DNA of 64,000 nucleotides from Streptomyces griseoruber (GTDB taxonomy: Bacteria; Actinomycetota; Actinomycetes; Streptomycetales; Streptomycetaceae): contig NZ_KQ948787.1 of the NCBI RefSeq assembly GCF_001514205.1, positions 29,803 through 93,802 of the forward strand, given 5' to 3'. The translations under genes were made by a program, and so were the position numbers. Of the stretch, positions 1 to 7,432 are shown one piece after another. Each line of letters starts with the position of its first letter. Within the stretch, counting starts at the first letter, position 1. The notes beneath the pieces are model-generated. The model was not told the origin of the DNA and made no database searches. It was given only the letters and a program-made list of their open reading frames with translations.

Positions 1-1
1 C

Positions 2-529
2 CGCTCGGCCGACTTCACCGGCGCTACCGACCTGACCAGCCGCGCCGTCGCCGCCTACATCGCCAAGTACGCCACCAAGGGCGCCGAAAGCGCGACGGGC
101 ACCCTGGACCACCCCATCCGCAACCCCATCACCGACCTGATCGGCGTAGAAGTCACCGACCACGCCCGTCAGTTGATCCTCACCTGCTGGCACCTCGGTG
201 CCCTGCCCGAACTCGAAGACCTGCGCCTGCGCAAGTGGGCCCACATGCTCGGCTTCCGCGGCCACTTCTCCACCAAGTCCCGCGCGTACTCCGTCACCCT
301 CGGCGCCCTCCGCCAGGAACGAGCCGACCACAACGAAGCACTCACCCGCGAACGTGCCGCCGCAGCCGGTCACCCACTGCCCGACCCGGACACCGTCCTC
401 GTCCTTTCTCACTGGCGCTTCGCCGGCACCGGCCTGACCGCCGCAGAAACCCTGTTCGCCGCTTCGCGCCGACCCGACGACTCCGACACGGAAGGAGACT
501 CCACATGGACCGGCGACGAGACGAACTGA
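2..529 (+). CDS. RepSA-like replication initiator, C-terminal fragment
   Basis: The reading frame is open from the window edge to a TGA at 527-529 and gives about 175 residues of the C-terminal part; the start lies outside the window. Near the beginning is AAYIAKYATKGAE, resembling the conserved Tyr/Lys-rich segment of RepSA, the rolling-circle initiator of pSAM2-type elements, followed by the usual HLGALPELEDLRLRKWAHMLG stretch and GFRGHFSTKSRAYS. In these elements RepSA nicks the origin and allows autonomous replication of the excised circle. The gene overlaps or abuts the xis gene, consistent with rep-xis-int co-transcription. The catalytic region is not visible, so activity cannot be judged. 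Confidence 0.8.
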   Translation, partial: RSADFTGATDLTSRAVAAYIAKYATKGAESATGTLDHPIRNPITDLIGVEVTDHARQLILTCWHLGALPELEDLRLRKWAHMLGFRGHFSTKSRAYSVTLGALRQERADHNEALTRERAAAAGHPLPDPDTVLVLSHWRFAGTGLTAAETLFAASRRPDDSDTEGDSTWTGDETN

Positions 530-699
530 TGACCGTCCCGCAGATCCTCGCCGAGCTCGGCGGAGTCTCCCGCCGCACCTTCTATCGCTGGCGGGAGCTG
601 GGGCAGGCTCCGGAAGCGATCAAGCTGCCAAACGGTGAACTCCGCTTCTGGCGAAGTGACTTCACCTCGTGGCTCCACGGACTCGGGGAGGCGGCGTGA
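505..699 (+). CDS. xis: Excisionase (Xis), MerR/AlpA-type small DNA-binding protein
   Basis: A 64-residue protein that begins MDRRRDELMTVPQILAELGG and contains the winged-helix signature SRRTFYRWRELGQAP followed by FWRSDFTSWL, typical of AlpA/excisionase proteins of integrative elements. It would bend att DNA and direct the integrase to excision. The ATG at 505 has a good ribosome binding site (GAAGGAG at 491-497); an ATG at 529 overlaps the rep stop and would give a 56-residue protein starting MTVPQILAELG. Its stop overlaps the integrase start (GTGA), so translation of the two is probably coupled. Confidence 0.85.
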   Translation: MDRRRDELMTVPQILAELGGVSRRTFYRWRELGQAPEAIKLPNGELRFWRSDFTSWLHGLGEAA

Positions 700-2102
700 A
701 GTCGCACGACGTGAAGGTGTGGGGCATCCGCAAGCGACCGTACAAAACCCCGTCGTACGACGTGCGATGGAAGGTCGGTGATGTTCCGCCGTTCTCCGAG
801 ACCTTCCGTACAAAGGCACTCGCCGACAACTACCGCGCGAGGCTTCTCCGGGCTGCCCAGAAGGGCGAGGCATTCGACACGGAAACCGGTCTCCCGGACT
901 CCATGGCACCGGTCAAAGAGTCCCTCACCTGGTACGACTTCGCGCGGGCCTATGTGGCCATGAAATGGCCGCACGCGGCTCCGAACTCTCGCGACAGCCT
1001 GAACGAGACAATGACGCTCGTCACCACTCAGCTCCTGGGGGACCGGCCCGGCCGTCCGGCAGATGACGTGTTGCGGCGGGCCCTACGCGGCTGGGCCTTC
1101 GTCGTCCAGGCCGAGGGCGAGAACCCTCCGCCGGTGGACATCGCGAACGCCCTCCGCTGGGTGGGCAAAGCCTCGCTGCCGCTGACGACGCTCAAGAATG
1201 CGGCGGACATCCGCGGCGTCCTCGACTCGCTCAAGCTCACTCTTTCCGGGGCTCCGGCCGCCGCCGAAACGGTGCGACGCAAGCGGGCTGTCCTCTTCAA
1301 CGCTCTGGCCTACGCGGTCGAGCTGGGGGAGCTCCCGGAGAACCCGGTCAGCCTCGTGAAGTGGAAGCTTCCAAAGGTGACCAAGGAAGTGGACCGCCGA
1401 GTCGTGGTGAACCCCCGGCAGGCTGCCGAGCTCCTTGGTGCTGTCTCGTACGTTGGTGGCTACCGCCGGGCCCGTGGGCGCCGCCTCGTCGCCCTCTTCG
1501 CCTGCATGTACTTCGGTGGGCTGCGGCCGGCGGAAGCCGTGGCCCTGCGTCGTCCGGACTGCACTCTGCCGGACTCCGGGTGGGGATCGTTGATCCTTGA
1601 GAAGAGCCGCCCGACCGTGGGCAAGCGTTGGACCGGAACGGGAGAGGTACACGACAATCGCGGTCTCAAGAACCGGCCCGCGAATGAGACCCGCATCGTT
1701 CCGATTCCGCCCCGCCTCGTTCGCATGCTCCTCGCACACATCGACGAGTTCGGCACCGCCAAGGACGGCCGACTGTTCGCCAACGAACGTGGGGGAGTGG
1801 TCGCCTCCACCACCTACTGGCGTGTCTGGGACGAGGCTCGACACCTGGCGCTCACGCCGGAGCAGGTGGCCTCGCCGCTGGCCGCTCGACCGTACGACCT
1901 GCGGCACGCCGCGCTCTCCTCCTGGCTCAACGCCGGCGTCGATCCGACCGAGGTTGCGGAGCGCGCGGGCAACAGTGTTGAAGTGCTCCTGAGCCGGTAC
2001 GCCAAGTGCCTCGACGGTCGGCAGGACGTCGCGAACCGTCGGATCGCTGAACTCCTCGGCGAGGACGCCGACCAGGAGGGCGAGCCCGGCGACGGGTCCT
2101 GA
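696..2102 (+). CDS. int: Site-specific tyrosine integrase of the element
   Basis: A 468-residue phage-type integrase. An N-terminal arm-binding and core-binding part is followed by the catalytic domain: GLRPAEAV carries the first catalytic Arg (about residue 277), PYDLRHA carries the second Arg (about 403), and the nucleophilic Tyr is in LSRYAKCLDG (about 435). The usual His two residues before LR is Tyr here, and the GH before the Tyr motif is GN; the first change is common in actinobacterial integrases. The GTG start at 696 overlaps the xis TGA and is preceded by GGGGAGG at 685-691. It would recombine attP with the tRNA-Arg gene that begins 229 bp downstream. A strong hairpin terminator follows. 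Confidence 0.93.
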   Translation: MKSHDVKVWGIRKRPYKTPSYDVRWKVGDVPPFSETFRTKALADNYRARLLRAAQKGEAFDTETGLPDSMAPVKESLTWYDFARAYVAMKWPHAAPNSRDSLNETMTLVTTQLLGDRPGRPADDVLRRALRGWAFVVQAEGENPPPVDIANALRWVGKASLPLTTLKNAADIRGVLDSLKLTLSGAPAAAETVRRKRAVLFNALAYAVELGELPENPVSLVKWKLPKVTKEVDRRVVVNPRQAAELLGAVSYVGGYRRARGRRLVALFACMYFGGLRPAEAVALRRPDCTLPDSGWGSLILEKSRPTVGKRWTGTGEVHDNRGLKNRPANETRIVPIPPRLVRMLLAHIDEFGTAKDGRLFANERGGVVASTTYWRVWDEARHLALTPEQVASPLAARPYDLRHAALSSWLNAGVDPTEVAERAGNSVEVLLSRYAKCLDGRQDVANRRIAELLGEDADQEGEPGDGS

Positions 2103-2136
2103 CCCACGCGCCCCTCACGCACACCTGCAGCATGAT

Positions 2137-2162
2137 GGCCCCTGGACTACGGTCCAGGGGCC
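2137..2162 (+). terminator. Intrinsic terminator after int
   Basis: A perfect 11-bp stem (GGCCCCTGGAC paired with GTCCAGGGGCC) with a TACG loop, 34 bases after the int stop. There is no T tract, as is common in high-GC actinomycetes. It closes the rep-xis-int transcript before the attachment site. Confidence 0.7.
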
Positions 2163-2273
2163 TCGGCGTTTTCTGGGGATGACCTGCGGATTCCTGCCCT
2201 GCGGCCAGTCCACGCATAGTCCACAGCACCCGACATACGGCCGCTTGGAGCGGCACATGGCTGCACATACGCG

Positions 2274-2313
2274 AAGACCCCGTTCTCAGCGTTTCCGCTG
2301 GTGACGGGGTCTT
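2274..2313 (-). terminator. Hairpin downstream of the tRNA-Arg gene
   Basis: Two nested stems: AAGACCCCGT (2274-2283) pairs with ACGGGGTCTT (2304-2313), and inside it CAGCG (2287-2291) pairs with CGCTG (2296-2300). It lies just beyond the 3' end of the minus-strand tRNA, so it is probably that tRNA's terminator. Since it is on the element side of the tRNA, it was probably brought in with the element's att region. Confidence 0.6.
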
Positions 2314-2331
2314 TGGGCACCTCATAACGGG

Positions 2332-2403
2332 TGCCCCCGGCAGGATTCGAACCTGCGCACACGGCTCCGGAGGCCGTTGCTCTATCCCCTGAGCTACGGG
2401 GGC
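2332..2403 (-). tRNA. tRNA-Arg, anticodon CCG
   Basis: The complement folds as a complete cloverleaf of 72 nt: acceptor GCCCCCG/CGGGGGC with discriminator A, D stem GCTC/GAGC, anticodon stem ACGGC/GCCGT with loop CTCCGGA (anticodon CCG), and T stem GCAGG/CCTGC with loop TTCGAAT. CCA is not encoded. The gene reads CGG codons, which are frequent here. Its 3' half faces the integrase gene and is the presumed attB/att core of the integrated element; the complete gene shows that integration restored the tRNA. Confidence 0.95.
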
Positions 2404-2570
2404 GTGTCGGGTGCGGGCTGTTGCTCGCGGCGACAGGTGGAACACTACCAGCTTCCTCGGGGTGTTCATGAACCGGTTTACGGGCGCCGGGGAGGGGCGG
2501 GTGTCGCCCTCGGGGGGTGGAAGTGGGGAAAACCCGGACGCGGTGGCCGGTGTCGACCTACTCTCAAGTT

Positions 2571-3053
2571 GTGCCAGGCGCGTCGGGTCGGGTGCTTGTT
2601 GTGGACGACAACAAGGTCATCCGGCAGCTGATCAGGGTCAATCTCGAGCTTGAGGGTCTCGAGGTCGTGACCGCCTCCGATGGTGCCGAGTGTCTGGAAG
2701 TCGTTCATCAGGTGCGGCCCGACGTCGTCACGCTCGATGTCGTCATGCCCCGTCTGGACGGCCTTCGGACCGCCGCTCGGCTGCGTTCCGATTCGCGGAC
2801 GCGTGATCTTCCCCTCGCGATCATCAGCGCGTGTACCCCGTACGAGGTCGAGGCCGGCCTCGAAGTCGGCGTCGACGCGTTCCTCGCCAAGCCCTTCGAA
2901 CCCCACGAGCTCGTCAGCCTCGTACGGCAGTTGCTGGACGGGAAGCGGCGGGAGGACGGCCGTGACAGCCGTGACGGTGGGGTGGGTCTGGGGTTCGGGC
3001 TCGGGACCTCTCTCGGGGCCGGGCAGGGGAGTGGAGGGCCCGGTTCGGAGTAG
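2571..3053 (+). CDS. Orphan response regulator (receiver domain only)
   Basis: A CheY-like receiver domain of about 115 residues followed by a Gly-rich low-complexity tail and no output domain (160 residues in all). The acidic pair D12-D13 (VLVVDDN), phospho-acceptor D56 (VVTLDVVMP), S86 (IISACT) and K107 (FLAKPFEP) are all present, so it should be phosphorylatable. No kinase is adjacent. A TACTCT -10 box at 2559-2564 lies 6 nt before this GTG, which suggests a leaderless message and is why this start is preferred over the in-frame GTGs at 2517 and 2550, which lack a Shine-Dalgarno. It is the first chromosomal gene beside the element. Its partner is unknown. Confidence 0.8.
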   Translation: MPGASGRVLVVDDNKVIRQLIRVNLELEGLEVVTASDGAECLEVVHQVRPDVVTLDVVMPRLDGLRTAARLRSDSRTRDLPLAIISACTPYEVEAGLEVGVDAFLAKPFEPHELVSLVRQLLDGKRREDGRDSRDGGVGLGFGLGTSLGAGQGSGGPGSE

Positions 3054-3206
3054 GGGGCGGGCACCCGACCCCTCACTCCAGCTCGCACCTCGCGCTCCGC
3101 CTACTTCCCTCGCCCCTCGCTCTGCCTTGCTCTCCCTTGCTCGGCCTCGCCGTCCACATCCCGGGACCTCCCCAAACCGGCTCGCCTAGCCACCCCCCTC
3201 CTCCCC

Positions 3207-3212
3207 TACGCT
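3207..3212 (+). promoter_or_regulatory. Candidate -10 box of the nrtL-lysA genes
   Basis: TACGCT lies 6 nt before the GTG start of nrtL, with no Shine-Dalgarno between them, the geometry of a leaderless transcript. No good -35 is evident; the 165 bp upstream are pyrimidine-rich and contain nothing else recognisable. Confidence 0.4.
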
Positions 3213-3218
3213 TGTCCC

Positions 3219-4499
3219 GTGACACCCGTCGAGCTCTCCCGCACCGTGCTGCACGCGGTGCGTCGTGCTGTCGACGCCGGAGAGCTGAGCGTGGCCGTCC
3301 CGGCGCACGCCGTCGTCGCTCCGCCGGGGCCCGGAGGGGCCGGGGACTACGCCACGAACATCGCCCTCCAGCTGGCCCGCCCCGCCGGGCAGCCCGCCCT
3401 GCGGGTCGCCGAGGTCCTGCGGACCCATCTCGCCTGCGCCGAAGGCGTCACCGGCGTCGAGATCACCGGGCCCGGGTTCCTCAACATCAGCCTCGATCAG
3501 CAGGCCGCCGCCACGGCGCTCGTCCAGCGGATCCGGAGGGACGGGATGCGGTACGGGCACGGCGACAGCCTCGCCGGGCAGGTGTACGAGGTACGCCTGC
3601 CGTTCGAGGTCCGGGCCGAGGTTCTCGCCGACGCCCTGGCGCGGATCGTCGCCTCGCAGGGCGGACGCGTCTCCACCCATCATCTGGCTTCGCAGACCCC
3701 CCGCCTCGCCTCGCAGGACGGGCGCGTCTCCACCCCCCACGGTGAGCCCCACCGCGAGATCCGCACCCCCGCTGATCAGCCCGGTGGGGACACCCGCACC
3801 CCCGCTGATCAGCCCGGTGGGGACACCCGCACCCCCGCTCATCAGCCCGGTGGGGACACCCGCACCCCCGCTGATCAGCCCGGTGGCGACACCCGCACCC
3901 TCCACCCCGATTCCGACGGCAGCACCCGCCCCACTCGTTCCCCCGAGGCCGCCCCCTTCGAGCTGCGCCCCCACCCCGCCCCCGAAGACCCCACCCCGCT
4001 GGGGCTCGACGCCGCCTGCTGGGCGCTGCTCCACCCCGCCCCCCACGACCGGCCGCGCATCACCGCCGATCATCTGGTCCAGCGGGAGAGCAACCCTCTC
4101 TTCCGTGTCCGTTACGCCCATGCCCGCACCCGGGCCCTCGGGCGTAACGCCGCCGATCTCGGATTCACCGCCGAGCCCGGAGGCGTGGGCGGGCAGCAGG
4201 AGCTCCCGGTGCCCCTGCCTCTCCTTTCCCTCCTCTCCCTCCTCGCCGACTACCCCCGCGTCCTGGCCACCGTCGCCGCCCTCCCCCGTGCGGAGGGGGT
4301 CGCCGCGCCCTCCCGGCTGGCGCGGCATCTCGTCGCGCTCGCGGACGCCACGCTGCTTCTGCTCCCCGTTGTGCTGCCGCTGGGTGAGGAGAAACCCTCG
4401 GCCGCCCACCGTGCCCGGCTCGCGCTCGCCGAAGCCGCCGGGACGGTGCTGGCCGGCGGCCTGTCCCTGCTCGGCATCGACGCACCCGACCATCTCTAG
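3219..4499 (+). CDS. nrtL: ArgS-related anticodon-binding protein NrtL
   Basis: A 426-residue protein that looks like an arginyl-tRNA synthetase without its catalytic core. Residues about 1-110 match the ArgRS N-terminal domain (GDYATNIALQLARPAG, then GVEITGPGFLNISL), and the C-terminal part from about residue 285 matches the all-alpha DALR anticodon-binding domain (NPLFRVRYAHARTRAL). There are no HIGH or KMSKS motifs; the middle is a low-complexity, repeat-containing linker. It lies 15 bp upstream of lysA, the position argS holds in corynebacteria, so it probably descends from an argS-lysA operon. It may bind tRNA-Arg or a related RNA, but its role is unknown. GTG start with a -10 box 6 nt before it. 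Confidence 0.82.
   Translation: MTPVELSRTVLHAVRRAVDAGELSVAVPAHAVVAPPGPGGAGDYATNIALQLARPAGQPALRVAEVLRTHLACAEGVTGVEITGPGFLNISLDQQAAATALVQRIRRDGMRYGHGDSLAGQVYEVRLPFEVRAEVLADALARIVASQGGRVSTHHLASQTPRLASQDGRVSTPHGEPHREIRTPADQPGGDTRTPADQPGGDTRTPAHQPGGDTRTPADQPGGDTRTLHPDSDGSTRPTRSPEAAPFELRPHPAPEDPTPLGLDAACWALLHPAPHDRPRITADHLVQRESNPLFRVRYAHARTRALGRNAADLGFTAEPGGVGGQQELPVPLPLLSLLSLLADYPRVLATVAALPRAEGVAAPSRLARHLVALADATLLLLPVVLPLGEEKPSAAHRARLALAEAAGTVLAGGLSLLGIDAPDHL
3762..3893 (+). repeat. 33-bp in-frame tandem repeat inside nrtL
   Basis: Four consecutive 33-bp units begin at 3762, 3795, 3828 and 3861, nearly identical (one A to C change in the third and one G to C in the fourth are visible). Each encodes 11 residues of the type RTPADQPGGDT. 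The unit length is a multiple of three, so copy number can vary without breaking the frame. Just upstream, a GCCTCGCAGG...GCGTCTCCACCC segment is also present twice (about 3652 and 3711). Confidence 0.9.
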
Positions 4500-4514
4500 A
4501 GAGCCAGTCAGAAC

Positions 4515-5906
4515 ATGAGCCGTTCCGCCCACCCCGCCGGGCCCCGTCACGCCGATGTCCTTCCCGAGGGGCACTACTCCGCGCCGCCCAGTGACCTCAA
4601 CGTCCTCGACCCGAAGGTCTGGGCGCAGACCGTCGGGCGGGACGGGGACGGGGTCGTCACCGTCGGGGGCATCGACGTCAAGAGCCTTGCCGAGGAGTAC
4701 GGGACCCCTGCCTACATCCTCGACGAGACCGACTTCCGGGCCCGGGCCCGCGCGTGGCGCAGCGCGTTCGGCGGTGATGCCGACGTGTTCTACGCCGGCA
4801 AGGCCTTCCTCTCGCGGGCCGTCGTGCGGTGGCTGCATGAAGAGGGGCTCAACCTCGATGTGTGTTCGGGGGGCGAGCTGGCCACCGCCCTCTCCGCCGG
4901 GATGCCGGCCGAGCGCATCGCCTTCCACGGCAACAACAAGTCGAGCGAGGAGATCCACCGGGCCGTCAGTGCCGGGGTCGGGCGGATCGTGCTCGACTCG
5001 TTCCAGGAGATCGTGCGGGTCGCCCACATCGCGCAGTCGCTCGGCAGGCGGCAGCGGGTGCAGATTCGTATCACCGTGGGGGTGGAGGCGCACACCCATG
5101 AGTTCATCGCCACCGCTCACGAGGACCAGAAGTTCGGGATTCCGCTCGCCGGCGGTGTGGCCGCCGAGGCGGTGCGGCGGGCGCTGAAGCTCGACGGGAT
5201 CGAGCTCATCGGCATTCACAGCCACATCGGCTCGCAGATCTTCGACATGTCCGGCTTCGAGGTCGCCGCGCACCGGGTCGTCGGGCTGCTGAAGGAGGTC
5301 CGGGACGAGCACGGGGTGGAGCTTCCCGAGATCGATCTGGGGGGTGGGCTCGGGATCGCGTACACGAGTGACGACGACCCGCGCGAGCCGCACGAGATCG
5401 CCAAGGCGCTGACCGAGATCGTCACGCGGGAGTGCGAGGCCGCCAAGCTGCGCACGCCGCGGATCTCGGTGGAGCCCGGGCGGGCCATCGTCGGGCCGAC
5501 CGCCTTCACGCTCTACGAGGTGGGCACGATCAAGCCGCTCGACGGGCTGCGGACGTACGTCTCCGTGGACGGGGGGATGTCCGACAACATCCGCACCGCG
5601 CTGTACGACGCCGAGTACAGCGTCGCGCTCGTCTCGCGCACCTCGGACGCCGAGCCGATGCTCGCGCGGGTCGTGGGCAAGCACTGCGAGAGCGGGGACA
5701 TCGTGGTCAAGGAGGGGTTCCTGCCGTCGGACCTGGCACCGGGTGACCTGATCGCCGTACCGGCCACGGGTGCCTACTGCCGGTCCATGGCGAGCAATTA
5801 CAACCATGTGCTGCGGCCGCCGGTCGTCGCGGTGGCCGACGGGGAGTCGCGGGTCATCGTCCGGCGGGAGACGGAGGACGACCTTCTGCGGCTCGATGTC
5901 GGGTGA
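4515..5906 (+). CDS. lysA: Diaminopimelate decarboxylase
   Basis: Converts meso-diaminopimelate to L-lysine and CO2, the last step of lysine synthesis, using PLP in the cytoplasm. The 463-residue protein is a fold-type III (alanine racemase-like) decarboxylase: PLP Lys at about residue 96 (FYAGKAF), HSHIGSQI, the glycine-rich LGGGLGIAY, EPGRAIVG, and the C-terminal active-site CESGD with GAYCRSMASNYN. The length is normal for actinobacteria. It is 15 bp downstream of nrtL and probably co-transcribed with it; a GC hairpin follows the stop. In Streptomyces diaminopimelate is also needed for the cell wall, so this gene controls only the drain to lysine. Confidence 0.97.
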   Translation: MSRSAHPAGPRHADVLPEGHYSAPPSDLNVLDPKVWAQTVGRDGDGVVTVGGIDVKSLAEEYGTPAYILDETDFRARARAWRSAFGGDADVFYAGKAFLSRAVVRWLHEEGLNLDVCSGGELATALSAGMPAERIAFHGNNKSSEEIHRAVSAGVGRIVLDSFQEIVRVAHIAQSLGRRQRVQIRITVGVEAHTHEFIATAHEDQKFGIPLAGGVAAEAVRRALKLDGIELIGIHSHIGSQIFDMSGFEVAAHRVVGLLKEVRDEHGVELPEIDLGGGLGIAYTSDDDPREPHEIAKALTEIVTRECEAAKLRTPRISVEPGRAIVGPTAFTLYEVGTIKPLDGLRTYVSVDGGMSDNIRTALYDAEYSVALVSRTSDAEPMLARVVGKHCESGDIVVKEGFLPSDLAPGDLIAVPATGAYCRSMASNYNHVLRPPVVAVADGESRVIVRRETEDDLLRLDVG

Positions 5907-5989
5907 CTCCCGATGGAAGGCGATGCCGGGTGAGCACGGACTCTGGTAGGCCTCTGGTGGGGGAAAAGCCGAACGGGAACGAGAAAACG

Positions 5990-6021
5990 AGGGGCGGGAG
6001 AATCTTCTGTCCGCCGCCCCT
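5990..6021 (+). terminator. Possible terminator after lysA
   Basis: AGGGGCGG (5990-5997) pairs with CCGCCCCT (6014-6021) around a 16-base loop, 83 bases after the lysA stop. It would separate lysA from hom; a second, larger inverted repeat follows at 6039. Confidence 0.45.
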
Positions 6022-6038
6022 GTGAAAATGAAATAGAT

Positions 6039-6087
6039 GTCTCACGATCCGGACCGGGGGCAGAAACTCCGGTCCGGTGAGTGAGAC
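6039..6087. promoter_or_regulatory. Large inverted repeat in the lysA-hom gap
   Basis: GTCTCAC (6039-6045) and CCGGACCGG (6049-6057) pair with CCGGTCCGG (6069-6077) and GTGAGAC (6081-6087), leaving a 3-base internal mismatch and an 11-base loop. It ends 37 bp before the hom start, so it could be an operator, a leader attenuator or part of the lysA terminator. I see no short Thr/Ile/Met-rich leader peptide that would support classical attenuation. Confidence 0.5.
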
Positions 6088-6124
6088 TGGTCCAACCGTA
6101 GACGGTATGAGGAAACGAGGTCGG

Positions 6125-7426
6125 ATGATGCGTACGCGTCCGCTGAAGGTGGCGCTGCTGGGCTGTGGAGTGGTCGGCTCAGAGGTGGCGCGCATCATGA
6201 CGACGCACGCCGACGACCTCGCCCAGAGGATCGGTGCCCCGGTGGAGCTCGCCGGGGTCGCCGTGCGGCGGCCCTCGAAGGTGCGCGACGGCATCGACCC
6301 GGCCCTCGTCACCACCGACGCCACCGCCCTCGTCAAACGCGGGGACATCGACGTCGTCGTGGAGGTGATCGGGGGGATCGAGCCCGCGCGGACGCTCATC
6401 ACCACCGCCTTCGCGCACGGCGCCTCCGTCGTCTCCGCCAACAAGGCGCTGCTGGCCCAGGACGGGGCCGCGCTGCACGCCGCCGCCGACGAGCACGGCA
6501 AGGACCTCTATTACGAGGCCGCCGTCGCCGGGGCCATTCCGCTCATCCGGCCGCTGCGGGAGTCCCTCGCCGGGGACAAGATCAACCGGGTGATGGGCAT
6601 CGTCAACGGGACGACCAACTTCATCCTCGACAAGATGGACAGCACGGGGGCCGGATACCAGGAGGCCCTCGACGAGGCGACCGCCCTCGGGTACGCGGAG
6701 GCCGACCCCACCGCCGACGTCGAGGCCTTCGACGCCGCCGCCAAGGCCGCCATCCTCGCCGGGATCGCCTTCCACACGCGCGTGCGGCTCGACGACGTCT
6801 ACCGCGAGGGGATGACCGAGGTCACCGCGGCCGACTTCGCCTCCGCCAAGAACATGGGCTGCACCATCAAGCTGCTCGCCATCTGCGAGCGGGCCGCCGA
6901 CGGAGGCTCCGTCACCGCGCGCGTGCACCCCGCCATGATTCCGCTGACCCATCCGCTCGCCTCCGTGCGCGGCGCGTACAACGCCGTGTTCGTGGAGTCG
7001 GACGCGGCCGGTCAGCTGATGTTCTACGGCCCCGGTGCCGGCGGTGCCCCCACCGCCTCCGCCGTGCTCGGCGACCTGGTCGCCGTCTGCCGCAACCGGC
7101 TCAGCGGGGCAACGGGGCCCGGCGAGTCGGCGTACGCCGCCCTGCCCGTGTCGCCGATGGGTGACGTCGTCACCCGCTACCACATCAGCCTGGACGTGGC
7201 GGACAAGCCGGGCGTTCTCGCCCAGGTCGCCACCGTCTTCGCCGAGCACGGCGTGTCGATCGATACCGTGCGGCAGCACGGACGACAGGACGGAGACGGC
7301 GAGGCCTCCCTCGTCGTCGTCACCCACCGCGCGTCCGACGCCTCCCTCAGCGGGACCGTCGAGGCGCTGCGCAAGCTCGACACCGTGCGGGGTGTCGCCA
7401 GCATCATGCGGGTTGAAGGAGAGTAA
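6125..7426 (+). CDS. hom: Homoserine dehydrogenase
   Basis: Reduces aspartate semialdehyde to homoserine with NAD(P)H, the branch point to threonine and methionine. Residues about 5-20 form the Rossmann motif LLGCGVVGSE; the catalytic domain includes NGTTNFILDKM and the region around ADPTADVEAFDAAAK; a C-terminal ACT domain (YHISLDVADKPGVLAQVA) is expected to bind threonine for feedback inhibition. 433 residues, the usual length. Two adjacent ATGs (6125 and 6128) are both possible starts; AGG at 6118-6120 is the likely ribosome binding site. thrC follows after 6 bp, so the two are co-transcribed. Confidence 0.97.
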   Translation: MMRTRPLKVALLGCGVVGSEVARIMTTHADDLAQRIGAPVELAGVAVRRPSKVRDGIDPALVTTDATALVKRGDIDVVVEVIGGIEPARTLITTAFAHGASVVSANKALLAQDGAALHAAADEHGKDLYYEAAVAGAIPLIRPLRESLAGDKINRVMGIVNGTTNFILDKMDSTGAGYQEALDEATALGYAEADPTADVEAFDAAAKAAILAGIAFHTRVRLDDVYREGMTEVTAADFASAKNMGCTIKLLAICERAADGGSVTARVHPAMIPLTHPLASVRGAYNAVFVESDAAGQLMFYGPGAGGAPTASAVLGDLVAVCRNRLSGATGPGESAYAALPVSPMGDVVTRYHISLDVADKPGVLAQVATVFAEHGVSIDTVRQHGRQDGDGEASLVVVTHRASDASLSGTVEALRKLDTVRGVASIMRVEGE

Positions 7427-7432
7427 CCAGCA

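Larger units (their letters stand above)
1..2350. mobile_element. Right end of a pSAM2-type integrative and conjugative element (AICE)
   Basis: Three same-strand genes in the order replication initiator, excisionase, integrase run into a tRNA gene, which is the standard rep-xis-int-att end of actinomycete integrative and conjugative elements such as pSAM2. The genes overlap or nearly overlap (rep TGA at 527-529, xis start 505 or 529, xis stop/int start GTGA at 696-699). The integrase reads toward the tRNA-Arg 3' end, the expected attachment site, so everything left of about 2350 is element DNA and everything right of the tRNA is chromosome. The other end, transfer genes and second att repeat lie outside the window, so the exact core and the size are unknown. 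Confidence 0.8.

Noticed and set aside
3762..3893. CRISPR-like array (regular 33-bp periodicity)
   Set aside because: The units are contiguous, without unique spacers, and encode an in-frame peptide repeat; it is a minisatellite.
3186..5807. 873-codon frame antisense to nrtL and lysA, with repeated GLISGGAGVPT units
   Set aside because: The repeats are only the reverse reading of the nrtL minisatellite; codon-position GC bias fits the plus-strand genes.
6037..6084. Short ATG frame of 15 codons before hom as an attenuator leader peptide
   Set aside because: It contains no run of Thr, Ile or Met codons and lies inside the palindrome, so it does not fit classical amino acid attenuation.
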